64,000 nt of DNA from Weissella koreensis KCTC 3621 (GTDB taxonomy: Bacteria > Bacillota > Bacilli > Lactobacillales > Lactobacillaceae): the NCBI RefSeq assembly GCF_000277645.1, contig NZ_AKGG01000012.1, positions 124,001 to 188,000 of the forward strand, in the 5' to 3' direction. The first letter of the stretch is position 1. Each line of letters starts with the position of its first letter. The position numbers and the translations under genes were made by a program. This document shows positions 51,630 to 61,460 of this stretch, in pieces. The notes below the pieces were generated by a model. The model was given only the letters and a program-made list of their open reading frames with translations, was not told the DNA's origin and did no database searches.

Positions 51630-51885
51630 TATTTAAACAAATAAAAAGCCTACGAAATACTATGTAAGAGTGTTACATAACGTTTCGCAGACTTATTTAA
51701 AGTCAATTCGATAGGAATCATCGATAAGCGCTCCGTAATGTATCATTACGACAATCTAGTTGCTATTAACACCTAGACCAATGAAAAATATGTCTATTTT
51801 CCATTTCGGCAATATCCCCTTTCTTTAGTCTCTAAGCCTACCAGCTCCGCTAAATAATGATGTCAATTGCGACCTCTAATCTTTA
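51630..51885 (-). promoter_or_regulatory. Lysine riboswitch (L box)
   Basis: Minus strand: AGAGGTCGCAA (start of P1), GGAGCTGGTAGG, AAAGGGGATATTGCCGAAAT (junction with the lysine-binding core), long P2/P3 arms (GGTCTAGGTG..., GTAATGATACATTAC), then an expression platform whose last hairpin GCCTACGAAATACTATG / CTTACATAGTATTTCGTAGGC is followed by TTTTT. All the strongly conserved L-box blocks are present. Confidence 0.88.
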
Positions 51886-51945
51886 TTCGTTTATAATAGC
51901 AAATTATACTTTGCTATATAATATATGTCAATTATTAAATAATTA

Positions 51946-52305
51946 TTACTTTTGACTAATTCCAAAAATCATCGCAACAATCAATATCAGCAAAACTAAT
52001 GATGTAATCCACATGTAAGTCCAATCTTTAACCTTCATAAAAGCAAACACAGAGGTTAAAACTCGTATCACTGGTGTTAGAATTAGGACAAACAGTCCAC
52101 CCATAAGCCATGCATTGGGCTGTAGCACTAAAATTCCACTTAAAATTTTATTTAATTCAAGATATGAATAGTATGGAATAATCTCTTTATTATTCCTAAA
52201 GACTAAGAGCAAGCAACCAAATAGCATTAACCCGATAGAAATTGCTATTCCAACACGCAATATTTTACCGATAATTAATTCCAATCGACTCATTTCATCT
52301 TTCAT
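51946..52305 (-). CDS. DUF1634 membrane protein
   Basis: 119 residues, three membrane helices; MKDEMSRLELIIGKILRVGIAIS, the small partner that is regularly encoded beside TauE/SafE exporters. Starts one base after the TauE/SafE stop. The role of the pair is probably sulfonate/sulfite or organic acid export, not established. Confidence 0.85.
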   Translation of the reverse strand: MKDEMSRLELIIGKILRVGIAISIGLMLFGCLLLVFRNNKEIIPYYSYLELNKILSGILVLQPNAWLMGGLFVLILTPVIRVLTSVFAFMKVKDWTYMWITSLVLLILIVAMIFGISQK

Positions 52306-53144
52306 TAGCCTATCCCCAACCCCTTCAAAATTAACTGTAACGCCATCAATAACACAAATGGTATAAAAATTTGGCGAATTAACTTAGCTGGTAAATGTTG
52401 CATTAATCGAGCTCCAATGGAAGACCCTACGATAATTCCTAAAGCAATTGGTACTGCAATTACTGGCTGAATCATCCCACTGAAAAAATAAATCACAGCC
52501 GAGGCCGCTGCAGTAACTCCCATCATTAGATTAGAAGTTGACGTTGAAGGCTTAAGTGGCATTTTCATTACGCCATCCATCGCCATAACTTTGAAAGCAC
52601 CTGAGCCAATTCCAAGCAAGCCAGATGCAATACCAGCTCCAAACATAACGGCTGCTCCCCCTGGAACATTCTTCAAAGAATAACTTACATATTTTTTAGT
52701 GTTTTTATCATAATATGATCCATTTAATTGTAGTTTTTCAGCTAAATCATCATGATTAACCTCAATTTTTTCATAATTTTTTGCCCGTAATTTCTTCCAC
52801 ATATTCCAAGCTTGAAATATCAATAAAGCTCCAAATAAGAAATATAGAACTACTCCGTTAAAATAACCGGTTAATAAAGCCCCGATTAATGCTCCAACAG
52901 TAGTAAATATTTCTAAAAACATGGCAACTCTAAGGTTTAAAACATCATCTTTTAAAAATGCAATGGATGAACCAGAAGAAGTTGCGATAACCGCAATAAT
53001 TGATGCTGCAATTGCATATTTAATATCAACACCCATTAAGGTTAACGCCGGCGTTATTAAAATACCCCCACCTAATCCTAAAATGGAACCTATTAAGCCT
53101 GCAATAACACCAACTAATAACATTATCATTGCTTGTGTAAGCAT
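52305..53144 (-). CDS. TauE/SafE (TSUP) family exporter
   Basis: 279 residues, about eight helices. Two-fold glycine motifs AGLIGSILGLGGGILITPALTL and SGLLGIGSGAFKVMAMDGVMKMPLKPSTSTSNLMMG. The family exports sulfite, sulfonates or related anions. Substrate unknown. Confidence 0.9.
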   Translation of the reverse strand: MLTQAMIMLLVGVIAGLIGSILGLGGGILITPALTLMGVDIKYAIAASIIAVIATSSGSSIAFLKDDVLNLRVAMFLEIFTTVGALIGALLTGYFNGVVLYFLFGALLIFQAWNMWKKLRAKNYEKIEVNHDDLAEKLQLNGSYYDKNTKKYVSYSLKNVPGGAAVMFGAGIASGLLGIGSGAFKVMAMDGVMKMPLKPSTSTSNLMMGVTAAASAVIYFFSGMIQPVIAVPIALGIIVGSSIGARLMQHLPAKLIRQIFIPFVLLMALQLILKGLGIG

Positions 53145-53174
53145 TTTTAATCCTCATTTTCTTTACTCGAAAAA

Positions 53175-53212
53175 ACAAGAGATTTGGAACAATTCCAAAC
53201 CTCTTGTAATTA
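53175..53212 (-). terminator. Terminator of mreBC
   Basis: ACAAGAGATTTGGAA pairs with TTCCAAACCTCTTGT, 25 bases after the mreC stop. Confidence 0.85.
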
Positions 53213-53234
53213 ATTTCAATGATCAAGTATGTAG

Positions 53235-54083
53235 TTACTTCTGAATAGCAACAGAAACAACTGGAATATTATTGAAATTCATTGAAGGTTTGATATAGAT
53301 TTTCTTTGACAAACCATAATCATTCGCTTCAACTGAGCTAACTGTTCCAACAAATAATCCTGCTGGAGTAACTCCGCCTAATCCTGATGTAGTAACTTTA
53401 TCTCCAGGTTTGATTTCAACATCTGAAGTAACATATTCCATTAAAATTTTATTCTTAGTCTGATTAAATCCAGTAATTAGTCCATCAACCATTTGTCCCT
53501 TGTCAGTTGCAATACGAATCGCAAATCGATTTGCGGTTTGACTATTATCTGACAACAATTCAACCTTTGAACTGGTATTTGAAACCTGTGAAATTCGACC
53601 AACCAAACCACCTGACCCCATGACTGGCATATTCTTCTTAATTCCAGCATTTGAACCCTGATCAATCACCAGTTGAGTTTGCCAATTTACAGGTGAACGT
53701 GAAATAACCGAGGCATTCACTAAGGAATAGTCTGTTAATGTATCTGTTAATTTAAGTTGATCTTTTAACGCTTTATTTTCTGAGCGCATAACTTGTAGTT
53801 GAACTTTAGCTTGTGCTAATTCGTCCACCTTCGCACTCATTTGTTTATTTTCTTGATAGGTACTAATTAGATTATCAATACTGTTAAAACCATGTTGTAC
53901 ACCACCAACTGGAATGGACACCGTATTGGAAATCCAACTAGTAACATCGTTTAACATTCGATTTGGCATTGATGGTCCTTTATCAGAACGCAATGAATAC
54001 GAACTAAATGTCAAAACACCTAGAGTCAAAATTGTAATAATAACCCCAATTACTAATCGTCGTGCCGTAAATATTTTTTTCAT
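53235..54083 (-). CDS. mreC: Rod shape-determining protein MreC
   Basis: 282 residues: N-terminal helix (LVIGVIITILTLGVLTFSS), coiled coil (about 65-105), beta-rich part with SPVNWQTQLVIDQGSNAGIKKNMPV and GGLVGRISQVSNTSSKVELLSD. Periplasmic-side partner of MreB in rod growth. No mreD follows within this window: the next genes downstream are the exporter pair. Confidence 0.94.
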   Translation of the reverse strand: MKKIFTARRLVIGVIITILTLGVLTFSSYSLRSDKGPSMPNRMLNDVTSWISNTVSIPVGGVQHGFNSIDNLISTYQENKQMSAKVDELAQAKVQLQVMRSENKALKDQLKLTDTLTDYSLVNASVISRSPVNWQTQLVIDQGSNAGIKKNMPVMGSGGLVGRISQVSNTSSKVELLSDNSQTANRFAIRIATDKGQMVDGLITGFNQTKNKILMEYVTSDVEIKPGDKVTTSGLGGVTPAGLFVGTVSSVEANDYGLSKKIYIKPSMNFNNIPVVSVAIQK

Positions 54084-54137
54084 TACAATACCCTTTTTTC
54101 AGTTCCACTTTCTTAAGCGAATCCGGCCCCTCCAGGA

Positions 54138-55142
54138 TTAATTGTTTTTCATTGCATCAATTGACTTCAACGCTTCTCCAGTACCGATCGCCACAGCTTC
54201 CAATGGATCATTCGCAATAAACACCGGCACTTTAGTCTGTTCTGAGATCACTTCATCAATATTTTTTAACAAAGCGCCCCCCCCAGTCAGTACAATTCCA
54301 TGATCAATAATATCGGCTGCAATTTCAGGTGAAGTTTCTTCTAGGGTTTCTTTAATCGCAATAATAATTTCTGCGATCACATCACGTATAGATGTAGCCA
54401 CATCCACGGCCGTAATTTCGATTGTTTTAGGCAAACCAGTCACTAAATCACGTCCCCGAGCACTACTTGATGGCATTTCTTTTGCAGATTCAATATCAGC
54501 TGATCCGATTTCCATCTTTAAGCGTTCTGCTGTCTGTTCCCCAATCAAAACTGAGTACTTTTGGCGAATATATGATGCAATTGATTCATCTAACCGATCA
54601 CCCGCTAAACGAATCGAACGAGATGAAACAATCCCCCCAAGTGAGATCGTCGCAACATCAGTTGTTCCACCACCCATATCAACGACCATTGAACCAGTTG
54701 GCTCTGATACAGGCAATCCAGCACCTACAGCAGCAGCAAATGGTTCCTCAATTACATAAGCATCTCTGGCACCAGCTACCCGAGCAGCATCAATCACAGC
54801 TCGTTTTTCAACTGCCGTTACACCTGAAGGAACTCCTACAGTAACATAAGGTTTTGAACCATAACCCGATAATGCAGTTCCTAAATAATGTTTGAGCATT
54901 TCTACCGTGGTGTCGTAATCAGCAATTACACCATCGCGCATTGGACGAATAGCATTAATTGATCCAGGAGTACGTCCAAGCATATCTTTGGCAGCAGACC
55001 CCACAGCAACAACCTTATTTGTTTTCTTATTTCTTGCTACAACGGTGGGTTCTCGAAGTACAATACCCTTCCCCTCAATGTAGACAAGTGTATTAACAGT
55101 TCCTAAATCGATTCCTACATTTCGAGTTCCAAATGAAAACAC
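54138..55142 (-). CDS. mreB: Rod shape-determining protein MreB
   Basis: 334 residues. Actin fold with [33 protein letters not shown] and [18 protein letters not shown] at 55142 taken as start ([10 protein letters not shown]) since a GGGTGA element lies 8 bases upstream; the longer frame with a GTG at 55151 is also possible. Cytoskeletal scaffold for lateral wall synthesis, so the organism is probably rod-shaped or ovoid. Confidence 0.94.
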   Translation of the reverse strand: MFSFGTRNVGIDLGTVNTLVYIEGKGIVLREPTVVARNKKTNKVVAVGSAAKDMLGRTPGSINAIRPMRDGVIADYDTTVEMLKHYLGTALSGYGSKPYVTVGVPSGVTAVEKRAVIDAARVAGARDAYVIEEPFAAAVGAGLPVSEPTGSMVVDMGGGTTDVATISLGGIVSSRSIRLAGDRLDESIASYIRQKYSVLIGEQTAERLKMEIGSADIESAKEMPSSSARGRDLVTGLPKTIEITAVDVATSIRDVIAEIIIAIKETLEETSPEIAADIIDHGIVLTGGGALLKNIDEVISEQTKVPVFIANDPLEAVAIGTGEALKSIDAMKNN

Positions 55143-55390
55143 AACAATCACCCACTTTTCTCTATAATCTGATCTTATCCAATAATAGTTTAAATTTTAT
55201 CACAAATATGACTTGTCTTCCAATTAAATATCATAATAATTATGCTAGCTTGTAAACTTATTCTACACCGTTTATGAAGCACAAACTATCCCCAATGTTA
55301 ACGACCTTTTTTAGACTGATTTTACTATCAAAATTAAGTCTATAATTATTAAACTAATTCCAGGATAATATAATTGTAATTCGCACCTAA

Positions 55391-55807
55391 CTATTGATTA
55401 AAAATTGATGTATCAAAATTCCATAATTCCATAATTGTTCTTACGTCATAATGTAATGAAAAACTGCAATAGTCTACTTGACTGATGATAATGAAGTCTT
55501 GTACGTGAATTTGCATTAAGGTTCCACAAATTGCAATTTGGCGAGCCGTTTTTAGATCCGATTGTGATGGCGCTAAATTTCCGCTAGGATGATTATGTAT
55601 TAAAATCAAAGCATAAGCATTTAAGGCAATGGCATTTCGAAATACATCACGTGGATGAATTTGGACATTAGCCAAGCTTCCTTTAGCGACACAAAAATCG
55701 CCAATAATTTGTGCTTGTGTATTGAGATAGACAGCCCAACACTCCTCTTGTGGTTCTGATCCTAACTTTATTTGATATTGTTGGATTAATTTATTTGTTT
55801 TTCCCAT
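55391..55807 (-). CDS. RadC-like JAB/JAMM domain protein, short form
   Basis: 138 residues. The metal site HNHPSGNLAPSQSD (H-x-H-P-S-G-x-x-x-P-S-x-x-D) is complete and the C-terminal HVQDFIIISQVDYCSFSL is normal. The helix-hairpin-helix N-terminal domain found in most RadC (about 220 residues) is missing; instead it starts MGKTNKLIQQYQI, with GGAGGG before the ATG. RadC function itself is unclear; the JAB domain resembles isopeptidases. Upstream of mreB, as commonly seen for radC in Firmicutes. Confidence 0.8.
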   Translation of the reverse strand: MGKTNKLIQQYQIKLGSEPQEECWAVYLNTQAQIIGDFCVAKGSLANVQIHPRDVFRNAIALNAYALILIHNHPSGNLAPSQSDLKTARQIAICGTLMQIHVQDFIIISQVDYCSFSLHYDVRTIMELWNFDTSIFNQ

Positions 55808-55914
55808 TATTATCCCTCCGGTTAACAATCATTTTTATACACATTAGTAAGGATCGAGAAAATATATTTTATCCAAAATAAAAATAAATTTATGCTATAA
55901 TTATAGTCGTATTT

Positions 55915-55998
55915 GCCACTGTGGCGGAACTGGTAGACGCGCATCGTTCAGATCGATGTGAGAGTATTCTCGTGCAGGTTCGACTCCTGTCAGTGGCA
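55915..55998 (+). tRNA. tRNA-Leu (CAG)
   Basis: 84 bases: GCCACTG/CAGTGGC acceptor, long variable arm (GAGAGTATTCTC), anticodon loop TTCAGAT, so CAG. Promoter-like TATAAT about 15 bases upstream. Terminator hairpin follows at 56014. Confidence 0.92.
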
Positions 55999-56013
55999 TA
56001 TATTAAAATATAT

Positions 56014-56066
56014 AATAGCTTATAAACACTGATTAAACGGCGTTTGTAAGCTATTTATTTTTTTAT
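56014..56066 (+). terminator. Terminator of tRNA-Leu
   Basis: AATAGCTTATAAAC and GTTTGTAAGCTATT form the stem; followed by TTTTTTT. Confidence 0.8.
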
Positions 56067-56171
56067 CGTAGCACTCTTGTAGCACTTTGTATTTTTTAAC
56101 ATCAAATATACAATTAATAAACTTCTACTATATAATGTCGTTCATGCGCTATTGGATACTGATACAAAATA

Positions 56172-56215
56172 AAAAAGGCTAACCAGCTAGGAAGTTCCTA
56201 ACCGATTAGCCTTTT
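56172..56215. terminator. Bidirectional terminator
   Basis: AAAAGGCTAAYCRG arm pairs with CYGRTTAGCCTTTT around a loop with AGGAAGTTCCT. Confidence 0.75.
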
Positions 56216-56223
56216 AATTTATC

Positions 56224-56520
56224 CTATTCTGCGTATGCTGCTTTCAACCAAACCGGTTCTCCACCAATATTAACTTCAATGTATTGTCCTACACGACTCA
56301 TAACTTTGTAATCATCATTTAAAGTAAAGAATTCTACATTACCATCATTTCCGTGGATAGTTTGATCAGATAATTTATTACCATATCAATCAGTCATTGT
56401 AATTGGCCCAGCTGGAATTAAATTATTGTAGTCAATTGGATTAATCGACATATCGTAATTCAATCCATACCACTTACCTTACCAAATTGACCATTGATCA
56501 TTAATGAGATATTGAAATCA
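56224..56520 (-). pseudogene. C-terminal remnant of a cell-wall or endolysin-type protein
   Basis: Reading left from about 56520 in one frame: QYLINDQWSIW, stop, GKWYGLNYDMSINPIDYNNL...PITMTD, stop (TGA at 56386-56388), YGNKLSDQTI...EVNIGGEPVWLKAAYAE, ending TAG at 56224. Aromatic residues and the pattern of a small beta-barrel suggest an SH3-like or choline-binding-like domain of a wall hydrolase. Several stops make it non-functional. Its closeness to tRNA-Leu suggests debris of an integrated element. Confidence 0.5.
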
Positions 56521-56529
56521 TAAGGTATT

Positions 56530-56835
56530 AATAATGTTGAATTTATTAAAATAGATTTAAATAATCTAGAAACCATCAGGATTACTCGTTCATATATAGG
56601 CCAAAATCATTCAGATATAAACGCTATTATCAATAACGCTGGTATCTCTGGTGACATGTCTAAAAGTTCATCAGATTTTACTGTTGAAGAATTAAAAGAA
56701 GCAACAGACGTTAATTTCTTCGGTGATTTTGAAATTATTAAGAGCTTCACCCCTATTTTAGCAACTAATAACGGTAAAATTTTAAATCTAACAATTAATG
56801 AAAATCCCAATTCATTCTTCTATCCTTTCACTTAG
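56530..56835 (+). pseudogene. Short-chain dehydrogenase (SDR) remnant
   Basis: A frame open without start from about 56530 to TAG at 56833 reads NVEFIKIDLNNLETIRITRS, then DINAIINNAGISGDMSKSSS and VNFFGDFEIIKSFTPIL. INNAG is the SDR motif after the cofactor fold; the N-terminal Rossmann part and the catalytic YxxxK part are missing. So about 100 of 240 residues remain. Confidence 0.7.
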
Positions 56836-56944
56836 TATGATAAGTAAAACTACATTAAAATGGCTAGTTTTTATAAATGAAAGTCAACCAACCTACGCTA
56901 TATATATTTCAATGAAAAAAATATAAAATATACTTAATAAAATA

Positions 56945-56990
56945 AAAAGGACTAACAAACACTCCCACATCGGAGTTTGTTAGTCCTTTT
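56945..56990. terminator. Bidirectional terminator
   Basis: AAAAAGGACTAACAAACACT pairs with AGTTTGTTAGTCCTTTTT. Confidence 0.85.
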
Positions 56991-57052
56991 TATTTTAAAA
57001 ATGTTAAGTTTAAACACAAATCAATATTTCCTAATTAATTCGACTCCACTCA

Positions 57053-57970
57053 TCAATTTATAACCCTTTTCACTATATGAATAAGTCTTTCTTTTAAAGA
57101 ATACTTTTTCAAAATATAAACACAACCTAAACTAAATCCACTAGCAAACAGTGTATATAATCCCAATTGTTGAGTCATAGGTGTTGGAATAACTAAAATT
57201 AGCAATGGAAAAGCATAGACTGCTGGTAATTGAATTCTAAACATTTTTAAAATTATCAGAATCAAAGGCATCATCATTGAAATATAAATGACATCATTTG
57301 AAATTAATTGATGCACGCCCATGCTAAGATATGCAATGCCCGTTAAAATGATAACCTGTTTCAAAAATACATTTACAGGATAATGCTCTTTTTGAATGAC
57401 TTCCAACAATAAAACTAAAACCGGCGGAATGGCAATCATCATATCAACGCCCAACAAATGTACTAATATAATCCATAATAATAATATTTACAAATATTGA
57501 CGCATTGCATCTCTTTCAAGAGATTTTATAGGATTTTGAATATTTTTATAACTACCACTCAATAAAACTCCAAGCATTAAAATACTTGTCATACCCACAA
57601 CAACTAAAATAAAATACCAATGACTAGTATTAGTAACAATTGGTAAAAGTCCCGTTGCAAATGAAGGTGCTAATTTTGAATTAGCTATTTTCAACACAAC
57701 TAACATTATTAATATAACTAGATATATTTTAAATAAGTAATCTATTTTCAATAAATTAATACTAAATCCCAATATTGCAGTAATCGATGGCATCAAAACA
57801 ATTTTAAAAGGATTCACAATCCAATGTGCCTCTTGCAAAGCTAAAACTCCCACACATAGTACTGCAAATTCAGGTAAAATCAAATGATGGTTCCCCATTT
57901 TTACTGAAAATTCTACCATTAATAGGATTAATATATATCCAATTAAATAATTAATTCTTCTAATTTTCAT
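57053..57970 (-). pseudogene. HPP-like integral membrane protein split by an in-frame stop
   Basis: Two frames in the same phase (57970-57491 and 57487-57053) are separated by a TAA at 57488-57490: ...RDAMRQYL, stop, ILLLWIILVHLLGVDMMIAIPPVLVLL... Both halves are strongly hydrophobic (about 8 helices in sum) and together give about 305 residues. HWIVNPFKIVLMPSITAILGF and the GLLPIV / PP-motif recall the HPP family, but weakly. Most likely a gene with one nonsense mutation; the second half could also be translated on its own. Confidence 0.6.
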
Positions 57971-58067
57971 TTAACACCTACCATTTTCAGATTTTAATCA
58001 AACACAATAAGAGTAACTATACACGTTTCATCGCATAAATTGTAGTTTTTCAGTTCGGTTATTTTAT

Positions 58068-58114
58068 AAAAAAGATCAGAAACCCAGAATAATCTGAAGT
58101 TTCTGATCTTTAAT
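58068..58114 (-). terminator. Terminator of the gene at 58125
   Basis: AAAGATCAGAAAC pairs with GTTTCTGATCTTT, T-rich on both sides. Confidence 0.85.
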
Positions 58115-58124
58115 TTACTTATTG

Positions 58125-58622
58125 TTAAAATTTAGCAAATTGGAATTTCTTCTCACGGTAATGAACATTTGATGCATACTGAAATGATTTGAAAAAATCA
58201 TCTATTATCGGTTTAAATTCCTGTAACTGTTTTTCCGTTTTCCAAGTCGTTAAAATTGCATAATCAAAACCTTCATTTACTTGTAGTAAAAAGATATTAA
58301 TTAATCCAGTTTCATCTTGATGATCAGTAATCCATGCCTTCGCGCGCATAATAAAATGTTCTCGCTCGTCATCATTTAATGTTAGATAGTTCCAATCCAT
58401 CAATCCTCGTAAATCAAGTGATTGATTTTGTTTAAATAAAACATCATATTGCACTCCAGAACTAAATGGGCTTTTCTCATTGATTGAATATTCAATCAAT
58501 TGAAAATGTTCATGATCATCTAGATCAAATGTTAAATATATTGGTCGATTAGAATAACGTTGTTGAACAGTTTGTAAAACATCTTTAGTACCAAAAGTAG
58601 TATAAATATATTCTTTTCCCAT
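58125..58622 (-). CDS. Antibiotic biosynthesis monooxygenase-like (ABM-fold) protein
   Basis: 165 residues starting MGKEYIYTTFGTKDVLQTV. C-terminal half is a ferredoxin-like ABM pattern: NIFLLQVNEGFDYAILTTWKTEKQLQEF (beta-strand, then ..W.s...f..w) as in IsdG-like and TraP-like proteins of staphylococci and lactobacilli. Heme or other substrate not deducible. ATG at 58622 with GGAGG upstream, chosen over the longer frame. Confidence 0.65.
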   Translation of the reverse strand: MGKEYIYTTFGTKDVLQTVQQRYSNRPIYLTFDLDDHEHFQLIEYSINEKSPFSSGVQYDVLFKQNQSLDLRGLMDWNYLTLNDDEREHFIMRAKAWITDHQDETGLINIFLLQVNEGFDYAILTTWKTEKQLQEFKPIIDDFFKSFQYASNVHYREKKFQFAKF

Positions 58623-58655
58623 TATATTATCCTCCATCTTTCAAATTGAAAGTAA

Positions 58656-59396
58656 TTATTGAAATAATAAAATCAACATCGCAACCAAGTTATTTAAGCA
58701 ATGTGTCGCCATCGAATATTGTAATTTCTGAGTCTTCTTATAAACAAATGCCAAAATTATCCCAGTTAATGAATATTGTATAAATGCCATTAATTGAAAT
58801 GGTTGAAAAATGACATGGAATAATCCAAAGGCCATTCCTGAAACAACTACATTGGCCCACCAATATGAATTTTTCATAAAGTAATTCATCAAAATTCCTC
58901 GGAAAATCGATTCCTCTAGTAGCGGAGCCAAGATAACTGATAAAAAGATTAAATATATTTTAGTTGCTAAACCAGCATGCGCCATTTCAACTAGCGCCAA
59001 CTGATTAGCAGGTTCAACATTATTTCCAGTAATTAAAATTTTTACGATGGTCACTAACATACCAGCTACGATAATTAAAACGTATCCCTTAATAATCCAG
59101 AGCGTCTTTTGACGTCGAAAGGGCTCAAGTTTATTTTCAGGAGCAGCTAGTTGAATGTACTTTTTCATATACAACAATGTGATATAAAGCAACCCGCCCA
59201 TCGTTAAAAGCATTGCTAAAATTGGTATCCAAGTATTTTCGTTTATATTGAATGCCTTAGCTATTAATTTGAGCATCAACAGACCAAAGTTTTGAATAAT
59301 CACATCACAAAGCAACCCAATTAAAATAAATAAAATTCCTAATCCGCCAACTTTCCAAACACCTTTATTATTTATCACGACTCTTATCCTCATCAA
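58656..59396 (-). CDS. CPBP family intramembrane metalloprotease
   Basis: 246 residues, about eight membrane helices. Motif 1 EESIFRG (Glu161, Glu162, Arg166), motif 2 FGLFH (His194) and motif 3 THCLNN (His232). This is the Abi/CAAX protease family, often linked to bacteriocin immunity in lactobacilli, but no bacteriocin gene is near. Overlaps the small gene at 59368 by 29 bases. Confidence 0.9.
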   Translation of the reverse strand: MMRIRVVINNKGVWKVGGLGILFILIGLLCDVIIQNFGLLMLKLIAKAFNINENTWIPILAMLLTMGGLLYITLLYMKKYIQLAAPENKLEPFRRQKTLWIIKGYVLIIVAGMLVTIVKILITGNNVEPANQLALVEMAHAGLATKIYLIFLSVILAPLLEESIFRGILMNYFMKNSYWWANVVVSGMAFGLFHVIFQPFQLMAFIQYSLTGIILAFVYKKTQKLQYSMATHCLNNLVAMLILLFQ

Positions 59397-59580
59397 CAGC
59401 TTTCTTGTTTTGAATATAAACCGTAATTATGGTCATTATAATCGTCGTTATAACCAATAATACAATGTAACCAATAATCGTTAATACTGTTGATAAATCT
59501 AGCTTTGTCGCCAAATTACCCCAAATTAAAAATACAATTAAAATCGCTAATCCTGTTATAAATGACAAGGTTCTTTGCAT
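59368..59580 (-). CDS. Two-TM small hypothetical protein
   Basis: 70 residues: helices at 6-22 and 30-54, and a charged end DEDKSRDK. It sits between the HAD phosphatase (3 bases upstream) and the CPBP protease, overlapping the latter; translational coupling seems likely. No family recognised. Confidence 0.7.
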   Translation of the reverse strand: MQRTLSFITGLAILIVFLIWGNLATKLDLSTVLTIIGYIVLLVITTIIMTIITVYIQNKKAVDEDKSRDK

Positions 59581-59583
59581 TTT

Positions 59584-60423
59584 TTAATCATCCCCCAAAA
59601 CAAATCGTTCTAAAATTTCCGCAATTGCACCCTCATTATTTGTTCGATCAGTTATAACTTGAGCTACATCTTTGACTGGTTGAATAGCATTTTGAACAGC
59701 AATACCTAATCCAGCGGATTTAATCATCGCAATATCATTTGAATTATCGCCGGCTGAAATAATTTCTTCAGGATTAATTCCTAATTTAGCACCCAGGACA
59801 TTCCCAGCTGAGCCTTTATCAACACCTGCAGGATTAAATTCAACATATCTTCCAGAGGAATAAGTCGCTTCCACTGCTTCAGAGCCCACTGCTACCAAAA
59901 CATTTGCCATTATCTTTTCACGCACTTCCAAATTAGAATGTTCAAAAATAATTTTCATCAGAGGCTCTTCATGCTTCAAAAAAGATAGATCAGGTTCCTC
60001 TAACAATTCATAAGAAACTCCTCGTTCATCCATATAATTTTTATCAGCCACTGAAATATTATAAATAAATAATTTATCGGTCGTATAAATGTGAGCATCA
60101 GTCAAAGGATCACTCTGGATCCCAGTTTTGAAAATTAAGTCCGCTAACATCAAGTCCATATCACGAGCAATTAAAACTTCATTATTCAAATTTTCAACAA
60201 TTGCTCCTCCATTATAGGAAATTACATATTGTTGTGCTTTGTTTTTTAGACCTAATTTATCTAAGACACCCTGAACTGAATTAAAAGATCGACCAGTGTT
60301 TGGTACAAATTTAAAACCCATTTGAACAGCTTTTTTAATTGCTTGAACATTTTTTTCATTAATGGTCCCATTATCGTTCAATAAGGTTTCATCTAAGTCA
60401 GATATTAACATTTTATATCGCAT
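59584..60423 (-). CDS. HAD-superfamily Cof-type phosphatase
   Basis: 279 residues: motif I DLDETLLND, cap domain, motif III region VDKGSAGNVLG, motif IV GDNSNDIAMIKSAG. Cof/YidA-like sugar or flavin phosphate phosphatase; substrate not deducible. First gene of a three-gene operon. Confidence 0.9.
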   Translation of the reverse strand: MRYKMLISDLDETLLNDNGTINEKNVQAIKKAVQMGFKFVPNTGRSFNSVQGVLDKLGLKNKAQQYVISYNGGAIVENLNNEVLIARDMDLMLADLIFKTGIQSDPLTDAHIYTTDKLFIYNISVADKNYMDERGVSYELLEEPDLSFLKHEEPLMKIIFEHSNLEVREKIMANVLVAVGSEAVEATYSSGRYVEFNPAGVDKGSAGNVLGAKLGINPEEIISAGDNSNDIAMIKSAGLGIAVQNAIQPVKDVAQVITDRTNNEGAIAEILERFVLGDD

Positions 60424-60546
60424 CTGGTTTGCCTCTTTTTCATAAATTATTATCCTAATTATAACTTATATCTATTAATTTAACTCAGCATAAAATCTAC
60501 AGATCTTAATTTACATGATATTGATTTTTTCATCATCCGAATGTGT

Positions 60547-60590
60547 AAAAAAATGACCAGCATTCGAAAAACGAAAACTAGTCATATCAT
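60547..60590 (-). terminator. Terminator of nagB
   Basis: Imperfect stem ATGACTAG...CTGGTCAT on the minus strand with TTTTTTT. Confidence 0.65.
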
Positions 60591-60633
60591 CATTTCATAT
60601 CAAAATAAAATGCATAGATATTATCTATCTAAA

Positions 60634-61341
60634 TTATTTATTTAAATTGCTAGCCGCAGCCTCATCTAAAATTACAACAACATTGTCATGTTTTTGTAAA
60701 ATTGATGCAGGTACATTCTCAGTTACTGGCCCCTCAATCATAGCTTGAACTGCTTGAGCCTTATTTGCACCATAAGCCACCATCAAAATTTGCTTGGCTG
60801 ACATAATTGACTTGATTCCCATTGAGTAAGCTTGGCGTGGAACGTCATTTTGATCGTCAAAGAAACGTGCATTCGCTTCAATCGTTGATGCTGTTAAATC
60901 AACTTCATGTGTAGTTGATTCAAAAGAAGTTCCTGGTTCATTAAATCCAATATGCCCGTTTTGACCCAAACCTAAAATTTGTAAGTCACGTGGGAATTGA
61001 TCCAAAATAGCATCATATCGTTCTGATTCAGCTATTCCATCAGGATTTAACCCATCGGGAACATAGCTTTCTTTGAAAGGCTTCTCGTTGAATAAATGCT
61101 GTTGCATGAAGTAACGATAACTTTGTTCATGATCTCCAGATAAACCTTTGTACTCATCCAAATTAATTGAAATTTTATCTGAAAAATCCATATCGCTTTT
61201 AGTAATAGCATCATAGATTGAAATAGGTGTTGAGCCAGTGGCTAATCCAAAAACTTTGGCATTAGTTTGTAAGGCATCTTGAAAAACGCGAGCACCAACT
61301 TGTCCACCTTCAACCTGATCTTGAACTTTAATAATCTTCAT
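60634..61341 (-). CDS. nagB: Glucosamine-6-phosphate deaminase
   Basis: 235 residues. [37 protein letters not shown] (catalytic Asp) and [18 protein letters not shown] (catalytic His). Converts GlcN-6-P to fructose-6-P and ammonia, opening amino sugars for glycolysis. Palindromic operators lie upstream (61371 and 61461). nagA is not adjacent. Confidence 0.96.
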   Translation of the reverse strand: MKIIKVQDQVEGGQVGARVFQDALQTNAKVFGLATGSTPISIYDAITKSDMDFSDKISINLDEYKGLSGDHEQSYRYFMQQHLFNEKPFKESYVPDGLNPDGIAESERYDAILDQFPRDLQILGLGQNGHIGFNEPGTSFESTTHEVDLTASTIEANARFFDDQNDVPRQAYSMGIKSIMSAKQILMVAYGANKAQAVQAMIEGPVTENVPASILQKHDNVVVILDEAAASNLNK

Positions 61342-61370
61342 ATTCTTATTCCCAACCTTTCACTTCATAA

Positions 61371-61382
61371 TGGTATATACCA
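61371..61382. promoter_or_regulatory. NagR-type operator TGGTATATACCA
   Basis: A perfect 12-bp palindrome 30 bases upstream of nagB, like the dre/NagR sites bound by GntR-family regulators of GlcNAc genes. Confidence 0.6.
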
Positions 61383-61460
61383 ATTATATGACACAAATTT
61401 TTAAAGTACAAGTAAAATTAAATAATATCTCTAGAAACTGCAAAACATAAAGATCGCATC

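Noticed and set aside
54138..54844. Plus-strand frame opposite mreB
   Set aside because: Gln/Leu/His-rich shadow of the MreB coding strand.
57488..57490. Stop codon read-through or selenocysteine/recoding in the membrane gene
   Set aside because: The stop is TAA, which is not used for recoding, and no structural element was seen; nonsense mutation is simpler.
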